NCBI GenBank assembly: GCA_949592205.1
Contig: CATIUR010000001.1
Span: 73,691,059-73,755,058, forward strand
From: Helichrysum umbraculigerum
Lineage: Eukaryota > Streptophyta > Magnoliopsida > Asterales > Asteraceae
Direction of reading: 5' to 3'
DNA length: 64,000 nucleotides
Both the position numbers and the translations under genes were made by a program. This document shows positions 23,506 through 35,220 of this stretch, one piece after another (the first letter of the stretch is position 1; every line of letters starts with the position of its first letter). The notes below the pieces were generated by a model, which had not been told where the DNA came from, searched no databases, and saw only the letters and a list, made by a program, of their open reading frames with translations.

Positions 23506-24296
23506 TAGGGGTGAGCACAAAAACCGTTTAACCGAACCATAACCAAATTAACCGCTAAACCGATCCGTTTTAACCGCTTAACCACACAAACCGACGGTTC
23601 GGTTATGTAAAATGAATTTAACTGCATGTGGTGGTTCGGTTACGGTTAATGTCCGTAACCGATCCACCATTAACCGCCCCGCTTCAAACATTTAACTTAT
23701 TGTTTTTATTAGATTAAATAAATATATTAATATATATTATTCTCATTCTTATTCTTATTGTGTCAAAAATTAAGAAATAGATACAATTTAATTTTTGTAT
23801 TAATGATTTTGGACTTTTATTGTACTGCTTTGGACTTTTGTAATGGACCAAAAGGGTTTATAAATAACTCCGTAATATATAACCACATACATGATCCCCG
23901 TCAGCTGACATGCATTCATTCTTTTCACTTCTATCTATTTACATGTTGGTGCATCCCTTAAATTTAAATCCCAAATTTCATACTACTACACACTGCACCA
24001 ACAATTCGTTTATATGATTATATCCAAGCCTGTTATTTAACACATCCATATGTCTTTTGCCCTTTTGAATATAAAAGGTAAACTCAGTACTTTTATTTTA
24101 CATACGTTTAATTTTCAAAACTAACATTTGGTTAACCGCTTTAACCGAAAATATTAACCGAACCGTCAAAATTAACCGTTTAACCGATCCGCCAATTAAC
24201 CGAACCTAACGGTTAACAATATCAATTAACCGTCATACTCGGTTCGGTTACTGTTAGTATCCATAACCGCCCCAAACCGAACCGTGCACACCCCTA
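23506..24296. mobile_element. Non-autonomous hAT element (complete copy)
   Basis: The 791-bp element has ends TAGGGGTGAGCAC and GTGCACACCCCTA in inverted orientation and a perfect 8-bp duplication AATTTAGA at 23498-23505 and 24297-24304. The ends and 8-bp TSD are diagnostic of hAT. Subterminal regions are rich in AACCG/CGGTT (TTAACCG repeats), likely transposase binding sites. There is no transposase ORF. Confidence 0.88.
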
Positions 24297-24779
24297 AATT
24301 TAGATAAGGGTATATATGTCAATTAGATTATTAGTTTATATTTTCATAAAAGTTTAAATTATTAAAATCATGAAATTTTAATTAAAAGGCTTATCTGGAT
24401 ATAAATGAGTATTTACACGGTTTCAAAGGATATTGGTGTAATTTCAAGTTTTAGAAGGATATTGTCGTAATTTAAGTAGTTTGCAAAGATATAAACGAAA
24501 TTCTCCCAATATCAATTTAATTTTAATGTGCTTACATTTGCTTCTTTAATTTTAGATGACTATTTATTCTCTCCATGCCACCCTATACGTCCCCAATTAA
24601 CTACTCCCTTCTAGAATATTTTTGATTACAAACTAATAGATGTTTAATACACATACTACCTTGAATAACTTAGTTACAAACCACATTGCATATTTATAGA
24701 ATTTAGATAAAAAGTTATTGTTTAATCATATACTCCGTAAATTATTTGCATAACTAAAAATCAAATGAAAATTAAATGG

Positions 24780-24809
24780 CCCGTGTATATACACGGGTTT
24801 GAGACCTAG
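24780..24809 (+). mobile_element. Helitron-like 3' terminus (copy 2)
   Basis: The hairpin here is a perfect 18-bp palindrome (CCCGTGTATATACACGGG, 24780-24797), better preserved than in copy 1. It is followed by CTAG at 24806-24809 and T. Confidence 0.42.
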
Positions 24810-25361
24810 TTGATAATATATTAATATTAGTTATAATTGTATAAGATGAGGGAAAAAGATCAAAAAGTAAACCCAATTGTGGATAGTTAACTTGATCGAA
24901 GATGATGAGCCGTAAAAGTTAAGACGAAGAAATTACGAAATATAGTCAATAGGTTTTGATTGGGTGAGAAGGGTAGATAAGTCGTATAAATTTAAATTGA
25001 ATATTAAATTAGAGTTGTGTTTATTAAAATTATTTAATTATTACTTAAAATGATATTTGGGTATAGATGAGAATTTAGAATGTTTTAAAGGATATTGATG
25101 TAATTTTAAATTTTAAAAGGACATTGACGTAATTTGGATAATTTTCAAGGATATAGATGAAATTGTCCCGATGATATTAAGGAGTTTAGTTGGGTAAATT
25201 TGTAATTTAGAGGTTTGAATAGGGGATACATGATATTTTCGATTGAGTTGATGAGTGGTTTGTGAATACTATTATTATTGCCATTGGTTGTGGTTGTGAG
25301 AAGCTCAATTGGATTAACGGACTTCATTGGTTGAAATAGGCCAACATTGAGCTAAAATAGG

Positions 25362-25362
<1 letters not shown>

Positions 25363-25413
<51 letters not shown>
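25363..25413 (+). repeat. (TA)n microsatellite in duplication copy 2
   Basis: Shorter counterpart of the tract at 22739-22802. Confidence 0.92.
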
Positions 25414-25416
<3 letters not shown>

Positions 25417-25558
25417 TTTACAAAGATCATTTTAGAAAACGCCTCATATACTATGACTATATCACCCCGCATATACATAGTACCATATAATCAATCCATG
25501 TAGTTAGCAACCTTATTTGTATTGCACTTGCATACATACATGTTATATTCTTTCATAT

Positions 25559-25671
25559 TGACCGGAGGTCCTTTTGAAAGCAGTCTCTCTACCCCCGGTA
25601 GAGTTATGAATGTCTACATCACACCTCCCCCATACCCCGCCTATGACGGGATTGGGTATTGTTGTTGTTGT
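25559..25671 (+). mobile_element. 5'-truncated Au-type SINE (copy 2)
   Basis: Same tail as at 22949-23060 and duplicated with the surrounding unit, so it predates the tandem duplication. Confidence 0.7.
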
Positions 25672-26043
25672 ATAAGTCCGCTTCATATATTATATTTAAG
25701 ATTATTTTATATTTGCACAAGAACGAGACACTACGAGAACTTTGAGAGACTTCTATTTATTATTCATATCATGTACTGCAAAATTTATATAATTAAATAC
25801 AATAAAAAATATTTTAAAACTCATTTTTGATTATAATCGATTAATAACATGGATTCAATTATCGAATTGTATTAAATTCTCATTTTTTCTTTGAAGACCC
25901 GATGGAGTATACTGTTGTTCATAATTCTCAATCATATATAGTTGGTTGATTTTGTAAAATTGTACTTTTCTAAAATAAAATAAAAAACTGAATCTTTTTG
26001 TTCAGTTCTTCAATTATTATACTTTACAGCACTTTCAACTAGA

Positions 26044-26732
26044 TGTTAGTCCCTGTTTAACTTAATAAACAATCTTACGTAATAAGCCTTGAATATATTA
26101 TTGAGAAGTTGCGGAATCACACTCAATAATATTAAGAAGATCAACAAATATTAATTAATATGATGAACACAATAATATACCAAAAGCTTCAATCTTATTA
26201 ATGATATAAGACGAATACACTTGATGTATTAGGGTTACAGAAAACCTTGAAGCTGCGCAATTAACATTAACCTATCTAGGTCTAAAGGATCTCTATTTAT
26301 AACACATAGAGTCCTATACAATCTCCTACGAATATGGAATAAAATAACTTCCATAACCGACTCATACTTATCACAAAATCATAAACAGTTGTAACTACCA
26401 TTCTGAAGTAAACAGTTGTAACTGTTACACATTCAGTGGTAACTGCTTCACTTGTAATATAAGACTAAGTACAAATATATAATCAGTGTTAACTGTTTCA
26501 TATATAACTAACAGTTACAAATACATAAGCAGTTTTAACTACTTACAGACACATAACTATCAGTTGTAATCTATCTTCAATCAGTTGTAACACTTGTCTT
26601 CTCTTCAGTTTTCTTCTATTAGTTGTAACTTCGTAAAGATAGTTTTAACCTTTAAAACAAACAGTTTTAATCACTTATACTCTGTCTTCATCAACAACTT
26701 CAACTCAGACCTGGAACAGTTTTGACCCAACA
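26044..26732 (-). repeat. 3' LTR of the Sirevirus-like element
   Basis: Starts TGTTAGTCCC and ends GACCCAACA on the plus strand. A minus-strand TATA box (TATAAATAG) lies at about 26294-26302. Upstream of it in element sense, 26386-26680 is packed with CAGTnnTAAC motifs. Confidence 0.93.
26386..26680. repeat. CAGTnnTAAC motif array in the LTR U3 region
   Basis: About ten copies such as CAGTTGTAAC, CAGTGGTAAC, CAGTGTTAAC and CAGTTTTAAC, nearly all in the same orientation, lie upstream of the TATA box. CAGTTG and CAGTTA fit the plant MYB core CNGTTR, and MYB-bound LTR motifs are known from tobacco Tto1. Binding here is an inference. The same array is in the other LTR at 47956-48250. Confidence 0.8.
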
Positions 26733-26752
26733 ATCTCCTCCTAAACTTAATC
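26733..26752 (-). other. Polypurine tract of the Sirevirus-like element
   Basis: The minus strand reads TTTAGGAGGAGATT directly against the 3' LTR. Confidence 0.7.
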
Positions 26753-26819
26753 TGTCCTTCACAGCATTAAGTTTCTTCTAATCCTCCATTATGAGCTTCA
26801 CAAAATTCTTTCAAAACTG

Positions 26820-28114
26820 TTAGTCTTTTCTTCTCTTCCTCCTATCAATCTCCTCCTTCTTATGAATCTGATTTAACACCATATATACCAATTCCAGAGC
26901 TACATCATCTAAAACTGCAGCTTGTAATCTTGCATTTCTCAAGCCCATCAAAAATCTCAGATTTATATCATAAAATTTATCTGTCAATAACCACATAAAT
27001 ACTGCATCCTCCATAACAATCTGATGTACTCCAGGTTTGGCATGATGAATCCAATTTCTGACCTTGCTAAAAGTAGCAAACTGAAATGGAAACTCTTCTG
27101 GCTCAAACATAGCCTTAATCCAATGCCATGTAACTTTTTCAACCAGATTATCAAACCTTTTCAAATCTAAATCCTTTTCCATCCCAATCTCATACATTCT
27201 CACCAAATCAGTCCTACTGATCCTCTTTATCATATCCCTAAAAGATCTTCACCAAGATATATTTCCATCTGCTCTTTCAACTTTAATCTTGTGAATCTTT
27301 ACAGGATTGACAAATTGCTCAGTAGACCAATCAATGATACCAGGTAATTCAACATTAATTACCTCAGATTCCATAGGCTGTAACAGAATAAACTCCTTCA
27401 ATTCATCAATATTCCTTTCTCTATCAGGAATTTCATCTAACTCTCTCTTCTTTCTTTCAAGTTCATCTTTCTTCCTCTTCTCAGCTTCTATCTTTTCTCT
27501 TTTTTCCTTTTCTTCCTTTTCTTTCAATTTCCTTTCTTTTTCAGCCTTTTTTCTTTCCTTTTCAGCTTCTTTCTTTTCTTTTTCTTTCTTTTCAATCACA
27601 TCAGGATTCATATCATCTTTATCCCATAACTCCTGCAATCTCTCTAAACTCATCTGTTTCAATGCATTCAAAGGAATATACCCACCTTTCAGCTTTGCAA
27701 TTAAGTTCTTCTTCATCTGAGCTTTTGTTGGTGGTTTTGCAGCTTTTTTATTTCTTGCTTCTTCTGCTTTCTTTTTCTTAACCTGATCAACAAGATATTC
27801 AATATCATCCTGTCTCTGCTCTTTCAGCAAATATTCATCCCATTCTGCTACTTGCTCTTTTGTCATTTTCACAAACTTTCCTTCCTCAATCTCAACATCA
27901 ATCAATCCCTCTGCATTTAGCTCAGCCTGTAACCTTTGAGCATATTCAGTATCATGAGTAGTTACTTCTGGTGGCACTGGTTTTTGCTTTTTCTTCTTTG
28001 GTTCTTCTACCAGTTTTCCCTTGCCCTTATCTTTTGGATCAATCTTTGGCAATTCTTTCTGTTGAACAGGAGCAGCAGCAGGTTCTCTAATCTGAAATCC
28101 AGGCAAAGATGGTT
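26820..28114 (-). pseudogene. C-terminal part of the third ORF of the Sirevirus-like element
   Basis: This continues the ORF broken by the Tekay element at 28115. The part at 27249-28114 has a Pro/Lys-rich start, a long region of alternating Lys/Glu with KEKEKKEAEKERKK-type heptads (strong coiled-coil potential, roughly 27440-27600), and ends LPGIIDWSTEQF. An in-frame stop at 27249 is followed in the same frame by 26820-27233, with a WIHHAKPGVHQI region, down to the true end near the polypurine tract. Its role is unknown. Sireviruses often carry an env-like or uncharacterised ORF here, and no transmembrane segment is seen. Confidence 0.68.
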
Positions 28115-30414
28115 TGTAACACCCCCGAAATTCACTGTTTTGCGGAAGCATAGTTTGGGGTGTTACTAATTAAATATCACAGCACAAAGATAAAGCAAAC
28201 GACCTCTAAATGAGACGTTTTGTAAATTAGTTACATTCCATAGATATAATGTTTGAAAACTTACTGTTTTCGTATACAAAATGTAGTTTCCCCTAGAGTC
28301 CACGCGTATAGCGGGAGATTCTATTACATAATCAAAATATACAAAAGATAATGCTAAGAATCTCCGTTAATGCAGTTGTGTTGAAATCATGCGACTCTAG
28401 CTAAAATCCTGGAGTAATCCTACTCCATCCGGGTACCTGAGAAAACATGCTAAAAGGTGTCAACCAAAAGGTTGGTGAATCTCACAGGTTTGTAATTAAT
28501 ATCGGCTTTGAACACGAGATTTCATTAGTAGTGCCCGTAGGCGTAAAATCAGCCATTGCAATCCAGCAATCGTAAAATCAGTATTTGCAATCCAGCAAAT
28601 GTAAATAAATAGGTTTATACCGTTGCCATGAGGCTCATAATCGAAGCTTAACCCGTAAATAATATGTTTGCTCCCGTGACATGCTCGTAAGTGAGCAAGC
28701 ATCCGTAACGAATAAGTAGTCACCCGTTTATACGTGTAAATCAGTACGTGGCAGCGCTACTGCCCCGGGTGGGGAGGGTCATTTCCCTAATGGATCCATT
28801 AACTAGTGTTCGCGCTTAAGTCCATAACTAACGATATATGATGGAGAGACTTCTGTAAATAGTAACAACTCATGCAATTCCGTTTGGTATAGTAAACAGT
28901 TTAGTACTTGTGTTCAAGAAAAAGTAGTAGCATGTATCTCCCCCAATAAGATAAAACAGTAAAAATGGGGCCGTAAGACTCACCTGAGTCTTTGCAAGTA
29001 CGTTTATATCAATAAACGAGTAAATAATATCAACCGTAGGTTCTCCGAACCCGTAACCTTCAAATGCCTAAACATATAAAGTTAAGTAAGTAGATGTCTC
29101 GCAAGACCATCTAGGCTAGTTGTTTACACAACTCATTATATCCAAGTGTTTGTTTAGTAATCCGTTTGTAGTTTGAAAACAAATATGGCCCGTTGGTGAC
29201 GGTTTGTAAAAATGATTCAAAGTGTTATCATTTATAATGCAATTTAGTGTGATTGTAATAGAAAGTATGTTCTATGACGTTTGTTCAGTCGTATGACATA
29301 AGTATTTGAAGTTGTGTAAGTTCGACACTTAGTAAAATCTGACTTTTCAAGGTTCTGGTTTGTGCGACGTAGCATGCGACGTAGCATGCGACGTAGGGTG
29401 CGACGTTGGGTCGATGTCGCTAAGTGCGACGTTGGCCACTTAATGCGACGTTAGGGCTGACGTCGCTATATGCGACGTTGCGAGGGGTATTGCGACGTAG
29501 TGGCCTACGTCGCAGGTAGCCCGTCGTCTCTGCGACGTAGCGGTCTGATCGGACAATGGTGGCCGGAAAATCGGTCGAAAAACTTCCGTTTGGTCCAAAT
29601 CTTTTACCCAACCCATTTTTGTACATGTTGGGCATATATAAACCATAAAAACGTAAAAATGAGTAAAAACGGAGAGTTTCGGGTTTTGTCGGAAACTTAC
29701 AAAATGCCGAAATGAAAATCCGGAAAGATAGGAATGTAGATCGTGATGCGGTGGTGTTTTTCTTCCAAACGGAGGGTATAATCCGAGTGCTCCTTGAGGT
29801 GTTATTTGGCGTTTTTGAGTGATGGTGGTGGTGGATCTTTTTGAGAGAAAATGGGGAGAAGAAAGAGAAAAGGAAAAGAAAGAAATAAGGAAGAGAAGGA
29901 GGAGGGAGGTGGGGTGTAGGTGAAAGCCTCACCTCACAGTCCCCATTCCGTGCTCCGCGCAGTGTTCGTTTTCTCCGTTGTTTAAGCGTTAAATATTTAT
30001 TTTTCGCGTAATTATTCATTTATAAATACGAATCTTTGCTAATTGATTTAATTGAATTGTTTGTCAAATCTTTAAATAAATTTATGTATTTTGTTGTTAA
30101 AGCGTGCGTTAACTATTTTAATCGTGTAAACGTTTATTTTTTTACGATATAATACACACTTGAAATATTTTCAAAATAATGCTTGGAAAATAATCGCGTT
30201 ATTGAACCAAATGTTTCACCAACGTCCGTATTAATTGAACCGAATTACATTCGATTTAAATTGCGTACGATTTAACCAAATCGCGTGTGTACATATATAT
30301 AACTCACCTTATATATATACAAATAGAGTCTGTAATTAGTTCTATTACATACTAATTACAACTAGTTACAAATAATTAGGCATAATAAATTATCCTAATT
30401 TAGTAGGTGTTACA
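28115..30414 (-). repeat. 3' LTR of the Tekay element
   Basis: TGTAACACCC to GGTGTTACA. It contains a TGCGACGT array (29365-29540) and, on the minus strand, a 199-codon ORF (29420-30019, identical in position in the other LTR at 37535-38134) which is probably fortuitous. A TATA-like TTTATATATG lies at about 29632-29643 on the minus strand. Confidence 0.93.
29365..29540. repeat. TGCGACGT motif array in the Tekay 3' LTR
   Basis: About ten copies of TGCGACGT(A/T)G plus inverse CTACGTCGCAG and ACGTCGC copies in 175 bp. The first three (TGCGACGTAG) are tandem at 14-bp spacing. Direct and inverse copies could pair as hairpins. The 8-mer contains an ACGT core, as in many bZIP sites. Confidence 0.85.
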
Positions 30415-30430
30415 TTCTCCCCTTGTTAAA
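30415..30430 (-). other. Polypurine tract of the Tekay element
   Basis: The minus strand reads AACAAGGGGAGAA directly against the 3' LTR. Confidence 0.78.
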
Positions 30431-30447
30431 GAAATTTCGTCCCGAAA

Positions 30448-33400
30448 TTAGCTCGAGTGCACGGACGGTGCGTTGTCTGGGAAGAGATGTGGATATTTCT
30501 GTCGCATTTGGTCTTCCCGTTCCCAGGTGAACTCAGGGCCGCGCCTAGAATTCCACCTGACTTTTACGATGGGAATACGACTCTGTTTCAATTGCTTGAC
30601 CTCACGGTCCATGATTTCCATAGGTTCCTCGACAAAATGAAGTTTATCATCGATTTGAATTTCGTCGAGCGGTATAATCAGTGTCTCGTCAGACAGACAT
30701 TTCTTCAAGTTAGAAATGTGGAATGTGTTGTGTACGCTGCTGAGTTCAGCAGGAAGTTGCAGGAGGTATGCCACTGGACCAATCCTTTCCAGGATTTCGA
30801 ATGGTCCGATGTATCTAGGATTTAGTTTGCCTCGTTTTCCGAATCGAATGACACCCTTCCACGGTGCCACTTTGAGGAGTACCTTGTCCCCTACCTGGAA
30901 CTCAAGGTGTTTGCGTCTCACGTCAGCATAGCTTTTCTGACGATCACGTGCGGCTTTCAGCCGGTTTTGAATACCAATGATTTTCTCAGTAGTTTCTTGA
31001 ATGATATCTGGACCCGTGAGTTGGGAATCTCCTAACTCAGTCCAACAGATAGGTGATCGGCACTTACGTCCGTAAAGTGCCTCGAAGGGTGCAGCCTTTA
31101 TGCTGGCATGATAACTGTTGTTGTACGAGAACTCGCACAACGGTAAGTGATTTTCCCAAGAAGTACCGAAGTCAACTACGCAGGCTCGTAGCATATCCTC
31201 CAGTGTTTGAATAGTTCGTTCGCTTTGGCCATCGGTTTGCGGGTGATAAGCAGTACTCATATCCAGACGAGTACCAAGAGATTTCTGCAGTGATTGCCAA
31301 AAGTTAGAAGTAAAACGGCTGTCCCTATCTGAGATGATCGAGATAGGTACCCCGTGTCGCGAGATGATTTCTTTGACGTAGATGCGAGTCAGACGCTCCA
31401 TCTTGTCGGTTTCCTTGATGGCCAGAAAATGAGCAGATTTCGTGAGGCGGTCCACGATCACCCAAATGGTATCGCAACCACTCGAAGTTTTTGGTAGTTT
31501 GGTAATGAAGTCCATGGAAATCTGTTCCCATTTCCATTGAGGAATTTCAGGTTGTTGAAGCAACCCAGAGGGTCTTTGATGTTCGGTCTTTACTTTGGAA
31601 CAGGTTAGGCATTTACTGACGTACAAGGCGATGTCAGCTTTCATGTTAGGCCACCAATACAACCCTTTGACGTCATGATACATCTTGTCAGATCCGGGAT
31701 GTATAGAGTATCGAGATTTGTGAGCTTCAGCCATCACCAAATCTCGCAAGTTTCCGAATTTGGGTAACCACACCCGGTTAGAGAAGTATCGAGTTCCATC
31801 GGGTTTGATTTCGAATTGTTTATCCAAGCCTCGCAAGGCTTCATTTTTCAAGTTTTCATCGTTGAGTGCTTCAAGTTGAGCGGTAAGGATTTGAGCAGGA
31901 AGCTCGTTACGAATTGTCATAGAAAGTGCTCGGACTCGAAGGGGTTTCACTCGTTCTTTTCGGCTTAAGGCGTCAGCAACTACGTTAGCCTTGCCCGGAT
32001 GATATTTGATCTCGCAGTCGTAGTCACTAAGTAACTCAACCCAGCGACGTTGTCTCATGTTTAGATCTTTCTGATCGAATATGTGTTGGAGACTTTTGTG
32101 ATCGGTAAAGATAGTGCTTTTCGTACCGTAGAGATAATGTCTCCAGATTTTCAATGCGAAGACCACAGCACCTAACTCGAGGTCGTGGGTCGTATAGTTT
32201 TTCTCGTGGATTTTCAGTTGTCGTGAGGCATAGGCAATGACTTTTTCCCGTTGCATCAACACACAACCAAGTCCTTGGTGTGAGGCGTCGCAGTAAACTA
32301 CAAAATCGTCGGTGCCCCCGGGTAAGGACAAGATTGGTGCACTGCAAAGTTTGTTTTTCAATAGCTGGAAGGCTGACTCCTGTTTATCCGTCCAATCGAA
32401 CTTCTTATCCTTCTGAGTTAGTGTGGTTAGGGGAACAGCTATTCTTGAAAAGTTTTCGATGAATCGGCGGTAATAACCAGCAAGACCTAAGAATTGTCTC
32501 ACTTCGGTTGGAGTGGTCGGTGACTCCCAGCCCTTGATTGCTTCAATCTTGGCGGGATCAACATGAATTCCTTGGCTGTCAATCACGTGCCCGAGGAATT
32601 GAACGGTTCGAATCCAGAACTCACACTTAGAGAATTTGGCATATAACTCTTCGTGTTTCAGAAGTCCTAGAATGGTTTTCAGATGTTGAGCATGTTCCTG
32701 TTCGTTTCGAGAGTAAATCAGGATATCATCGATGAACACAATGACGAATTTGTCAAGATATGGTTTGCACACCCGATTCATAAGGTCCATGAATACGGCC
32801 GGAGCGTTGGTCAATCCGAATGGCATCACTTGGAATTCATAATGCCCATAACGAGTTCGGAAAGCTGTCTTTGGGATATCATTGTCACGGACTCGGAGTT
32901 GATGATAACCCGACCGTAGATCAATCTTTGAGTAAACACTCGATCCCTGGAGTTGGTCGAACAGGTCATCGATTCTAGGAAGAGGGTACCGATTCTTTAT
33001 GGTTAGCTTATTCAGCTCTCGGTAGTCAATACACATGCGGAAAGATCCATCTTTCTTTTTCACGAATAAGACCGGAGCTCCCCAAGGTGAGGAACTTGGT
33101 CGAATGAATCCTATGTCCAGGAGTTCCTGTAGTTGGTTAGACAACTCCTGCATTTCGGATGGTGCTAAACGGTAAGGGGCTCGTGCCACGGGTGCAGCTC
33201 CGGGCACAAGTTCGATTTGAAATTCAACTTGTCTAGGTGGCGGCAGTCCGGGCAAGTCTTCAGGAAAGACTTCCGGGAAATCCCGCACGATCGGAACATC
33301 CTCAAGTCGCTTCTCCTCCGACTTCTTCTCCGTTACATGTGCGAGGATGGCTTGATACCCTTTTCGTAGATATTTTCTAGTTTTCAGACAAGATACGATA

Positions 33401-34857
33401 TTTAGATTCCGTCTGCCGGTCTCCCCTTGTAGGACTAAGGTTCCACCGGAGACAAGAGGTATACGAACGAGTTTGTCATGACAGATGATTTCAGCTCGGT
33501 GCTTGGATAACCAATCCATACCGACAATAATATCGAAGCTGCCGATCTCGACAGGGATTAAATCAATGGAGAACGTTTCGTTCGTGAGGTTAAGTGTACA
33601 GTTGTGTATGATGCTATCAGTCTCAATCAGTTTGCCGTTAGGTAATTCTACAATGTATTTAGCATCTAAGGCAGTGGGAGTAATATCAAGTAAAGGGCTA
33701 AATTTCTCAGATATGAAGCTTCTATCGGCACCGGTATCAAATAACACAGAAGCAGTAAGGTCGTTGAGAAGGAACGTACCCGTCACGACGTTCGGGTCTT
33801 GTCTGGCTTCCCCAGCCTTGATAACGAATGATCTGCCGCGAGCAGGGTTGTTGTTGCTTTTCAGTATTGGGCAATCTTTCTTGAAATGCCCTGTATTTCC
33901 GCACCCAAAGCAGGCCTTTGGTGCATTAGTGTTGGGGGTAGAAATGTTGATTCGGCAATCCTTGGCTAGATGCCCGAACCGTTTGCAGTTGGAGCAAGGG
34001 CAAGAACCGTCGTGGTGGCGGTTGCATTTGGGACAGTAGGGTCTGCTCCCGCTGTACCCTTTCTTCTCCGAAGTTCCAGATGTATAAGCCTTAATGTACT
34101 CAGGCTTTTTGTTGAAGGTTTGGTTGGATGAGTTGGGGTTTCCTTCCCACTTGCGTTTGTTGTTTGCAGATGGGGTTGAAGTTGTGCCGCGGCGGACAGA
34201 ATTTGCCGTTAACTCATGGGCCATACGGATGGCGCTCTGAATAGTACCCGGTTTGGAAGAAGTAACCAGGTCTTGGAGTCTCTCAGGAAGACCATCAACG
34301 AATTTCTCGATCCTCTTGTACTCAGGATCGACCATGGTTGGGCACAGAAGTGCCAGTTGGTGGAAACGGTTGGTGTAGCCGGTGATATCATTACCTTGCA
34401 TCTTATGGTTCCAAAATTCCACTTCTAGTTGTTTCAATTCATCCCTGGGGCAATACTCGCCCCTCAACATCTTCTTCAACTCCTCCCACGGGAGTTGGTA
34501 AGCAGTAGCAACACTCACAGTCTGGGCATAAGTGTTCCACCATGTGAGTGCGGTGTCAGTAAAAGTACTAACGGAGAACTTGACCTTATCTCCCTCCGCA
34601 CAGTTGCAGATAAGAAATACAGACTCAACTTTCTCGATCCAGCGTACTAGACCGATAGCTCCCTCGGTACCTGCAAAGTTTAGAGGTTTGCAGTTCTGAA
34701 AGTCTTTGTATGAACAGGGTTTAGCAGTAGTGGTTTCAGCGGCATCGCTGTTCCTCGAGGAATTTGGTGGAGTATTCCGAGCCAAGGCTTCAGTAACAGC
34801 CTGGGTTATAAGGGAGATAATCTGGGCATCGGTGTATGGTCGTGTCTTTGGCGGCAT
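30448..34857 (-). CDS. Tekay Gag-Pol polyprotein with chromodomain (1,469 aa)
   Basis: One uninterrupted ORF from ATG at 34857. In order: gag capsid (about residues 60-240), zinc-knuckle region with CFGCGNTGHFKKDC (about 270-335), protease with an intact LFDTGADRSF (about 375), and RT with SSPWGAPVLFVKKKDG and the catalytic FIDDILIYS (about 560-745). RNase H (VVYCDASHQGLGC) is at about 860-970, then integrase with its HHCC zinc site (HPGSDKMYHD..CLTCSKVK) and the AYHPQTDGQSER core block (about 1060-1330). A C-terminal chromodomain (EIMDREVKQLKQSRIPIVKV, then EFTWERE) is at about 1400-1450. Chromodomains in this lineage target integration to heterochromatin. All visible catalytic motifs are intact and the product probably is active. 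It is a single-ORF strategy with no gag/pol stop or frameshift. Confidence 0.94.
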   Translation of the reverse strand: MPPKTRPYTDAQIISLITQAVTEALARNTPPNSSRNSDAAETTTAKPCSYKDFQNCKPLNFAGTEGAIGLVRWIEKVESVFLICNCAEGDKVKFSVSTFTDTALTWWNTYAQTVSVATAYQLPWEELKKMLRGEYCPRDELKQLEVEFWNHKMQGNDITGYTNRFHQLALLCPTMVDPEYKRIEKFVDGLPERLQDLVTSSKPGTIQSAIRMAHELTANSVRRGTTSTPSANNKRKWEGNPNSSNQTFNKKPEYIKAYTSGTSEKKGYSGSRPYCPKCNRHHDGSCPCSNCKRFGHLAKDCRINISTPNTNAPKACFGCGNTGHFKKDCPILKSNNNPARGRSFVIKAGEARQDPNVVTGTFLLNDLTASVLFDTGADRSFISEKFSPLLDITPTALDAKYIVELPNGKLIETDSIIHNCTLNLTNETFSIDLIPVEIGSFDIIVGMDWLSKHRAEIICHDKLVRIPLVSGGTLVLQGETGRRNLNIVSCLKTRKYLRKGYQAILAHVTEKKSEEKRLEDVPIVRDFPEVFPEDLPGLPPPRQVEFQIELVPGAAPVARAPYRLAPSEMQELSNQLQELLDIGFIRPSSSPWGAPVLFVKKKDGSFRMCIDYRELNKLTIKNRYPLPRIDDLFDQLQGSSVYSKIDLRSGYHQLRVRDNDIPKTAFRTRYGHYEFQVMPFGLTNAPAVFMDLMNRVCKPYLDKFVIVFIDDILIYSRNEQEHAQHLKTILGLLKHEELYAKFSKCEFWIRTVQFLGHVIDSQGIHVDPAKIEAIKGWESPTTPTEVRQFLGLAGYYRRFIENFSRIAVPLTTLTQKDKKFDWTDKQESAFQLLKNKLCSAPILSLPGGTDDFVVYCDASHQGLGCVLMQREKVIAYASRQLKIHEKNYTTHDLELGAVVFALKIWRHYLYGTKSTIFTDHKSLQHIFDQKDLNMRQRRWVELLSDYDCEIKYHPGKANVVADALSRKERVKPLRVRALSMTIRNELPAQILTAQLEALNDENLKNEALRGLDKQFEIKPDGTRYFSNRVWLPKFGNLRDLVMAEAHKSRYSIHPGSDKMYHDVKGLYWWPNMKADIALYVSKCLTCSKVKTEHQRPSGLLQQPEIPQWKWEQISMDFITKLPKTSSGCDTIWVIVDRLTKSAHFLAIKETDKMERLTRIYVKEIISRHGVPISIISDRDSRFTSNFWQSLQKSLGTRLDMSTAYHPQTDGQSERTIQTLEDMLRACVVDFGTSWENHLPLCEFSYNNSYHASIKAAPFEALYGRKCRSPICWTELGDSQLTGPDIIQETTEKIIGIQNRLKAARDRQKSYADVRRKHLEFQVGDKVLLKVAPWKGVIRFGKRGKLNPRYIGPFEILERIGPVAYLLQLPAELSSVHNTFHISNLKKCLSDETLIIPLDEIQIDDKLHFVEEPMEIMDREVKQLKQSRIPIVKVRWNSRRGPEFTWEREDQMRQKYPHLFPDNAPSVHSS

Positions 34858-35220
34858 GATTCTTCAATAAAAGAAATGAAGATACATGAGATTTTGTATG
34901 AGTTGGTAATTGTCACAGATGTACATGTATAAAAGCAGTAATACATAACATCAACATGGAAAATGACAATTAATGTGAGTTGAGATAACAAAGGATATCT
35001 GATAGATAAAGTGAGTTTAAAAGTTACATCTTACAGAGATATTACAAAAGGTGCCGGGAATGGTTACATCCGACTAGTTTATAGAGTAGTGCTAGATAGT
35101 CCCTAGATTACGAGATAGATTACAAGACGAAAACTACACTAATCTTAATGTAGATTAATTTGTTCCATTAGCGTGACAAGGCGGTCCACAGTTTCTGCTA
35201 GTCGGTTGGTTCATTCTTAG
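34858..35220 (-). other. Leader between the upstream ORF and gag-pol of the Tekay element
   Basis: No coding signal. It separates the small ORF (35221-35697) from the gag-pol ATG and would be 5' leader in the genomic RNA. Confidence 0.6.

Larger units (their letters stand above)
21887..24511 (+). repeat. Tandem duplication, copy 1 (2,625 bp)
   Basis: The unit begins TCAATTTAATTTTAATGTGC and runs to 24511, where the same 20-mer starts copy 2. It contains a Helitron-like 3' end, a (TA)n tract, a SINE tail and a complete hAT MITE. The two copies are nearly identical by eye, apart from the (TA)n length and scattered substitutions. Confidence 0.85.
24512..26043 (+). repeat. Tandem duplication, copy 2, first part
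   Basis: It repeats 21887-23432. The copy is interrupted after CTAGA at 26043 by the Ty1/copia element and resumes at 48308. Confidence 0.87.

Noticed and set aside
27307..27720. Ser/Phe-rich plus-strand ORF
   Set aside because: Antisense shadow of the Lys/Glu-rich coiled coil of the Sirevirus-like third ORF.
29420..30019. 199-codon minus-strand ORF in both Tekay LTRs
   Set aside because: Lies wholly in LTR promoter and leader sequence, is low in complexity (His and Phe/Ser runs), and is kept only because the LTRs are young. No domain.
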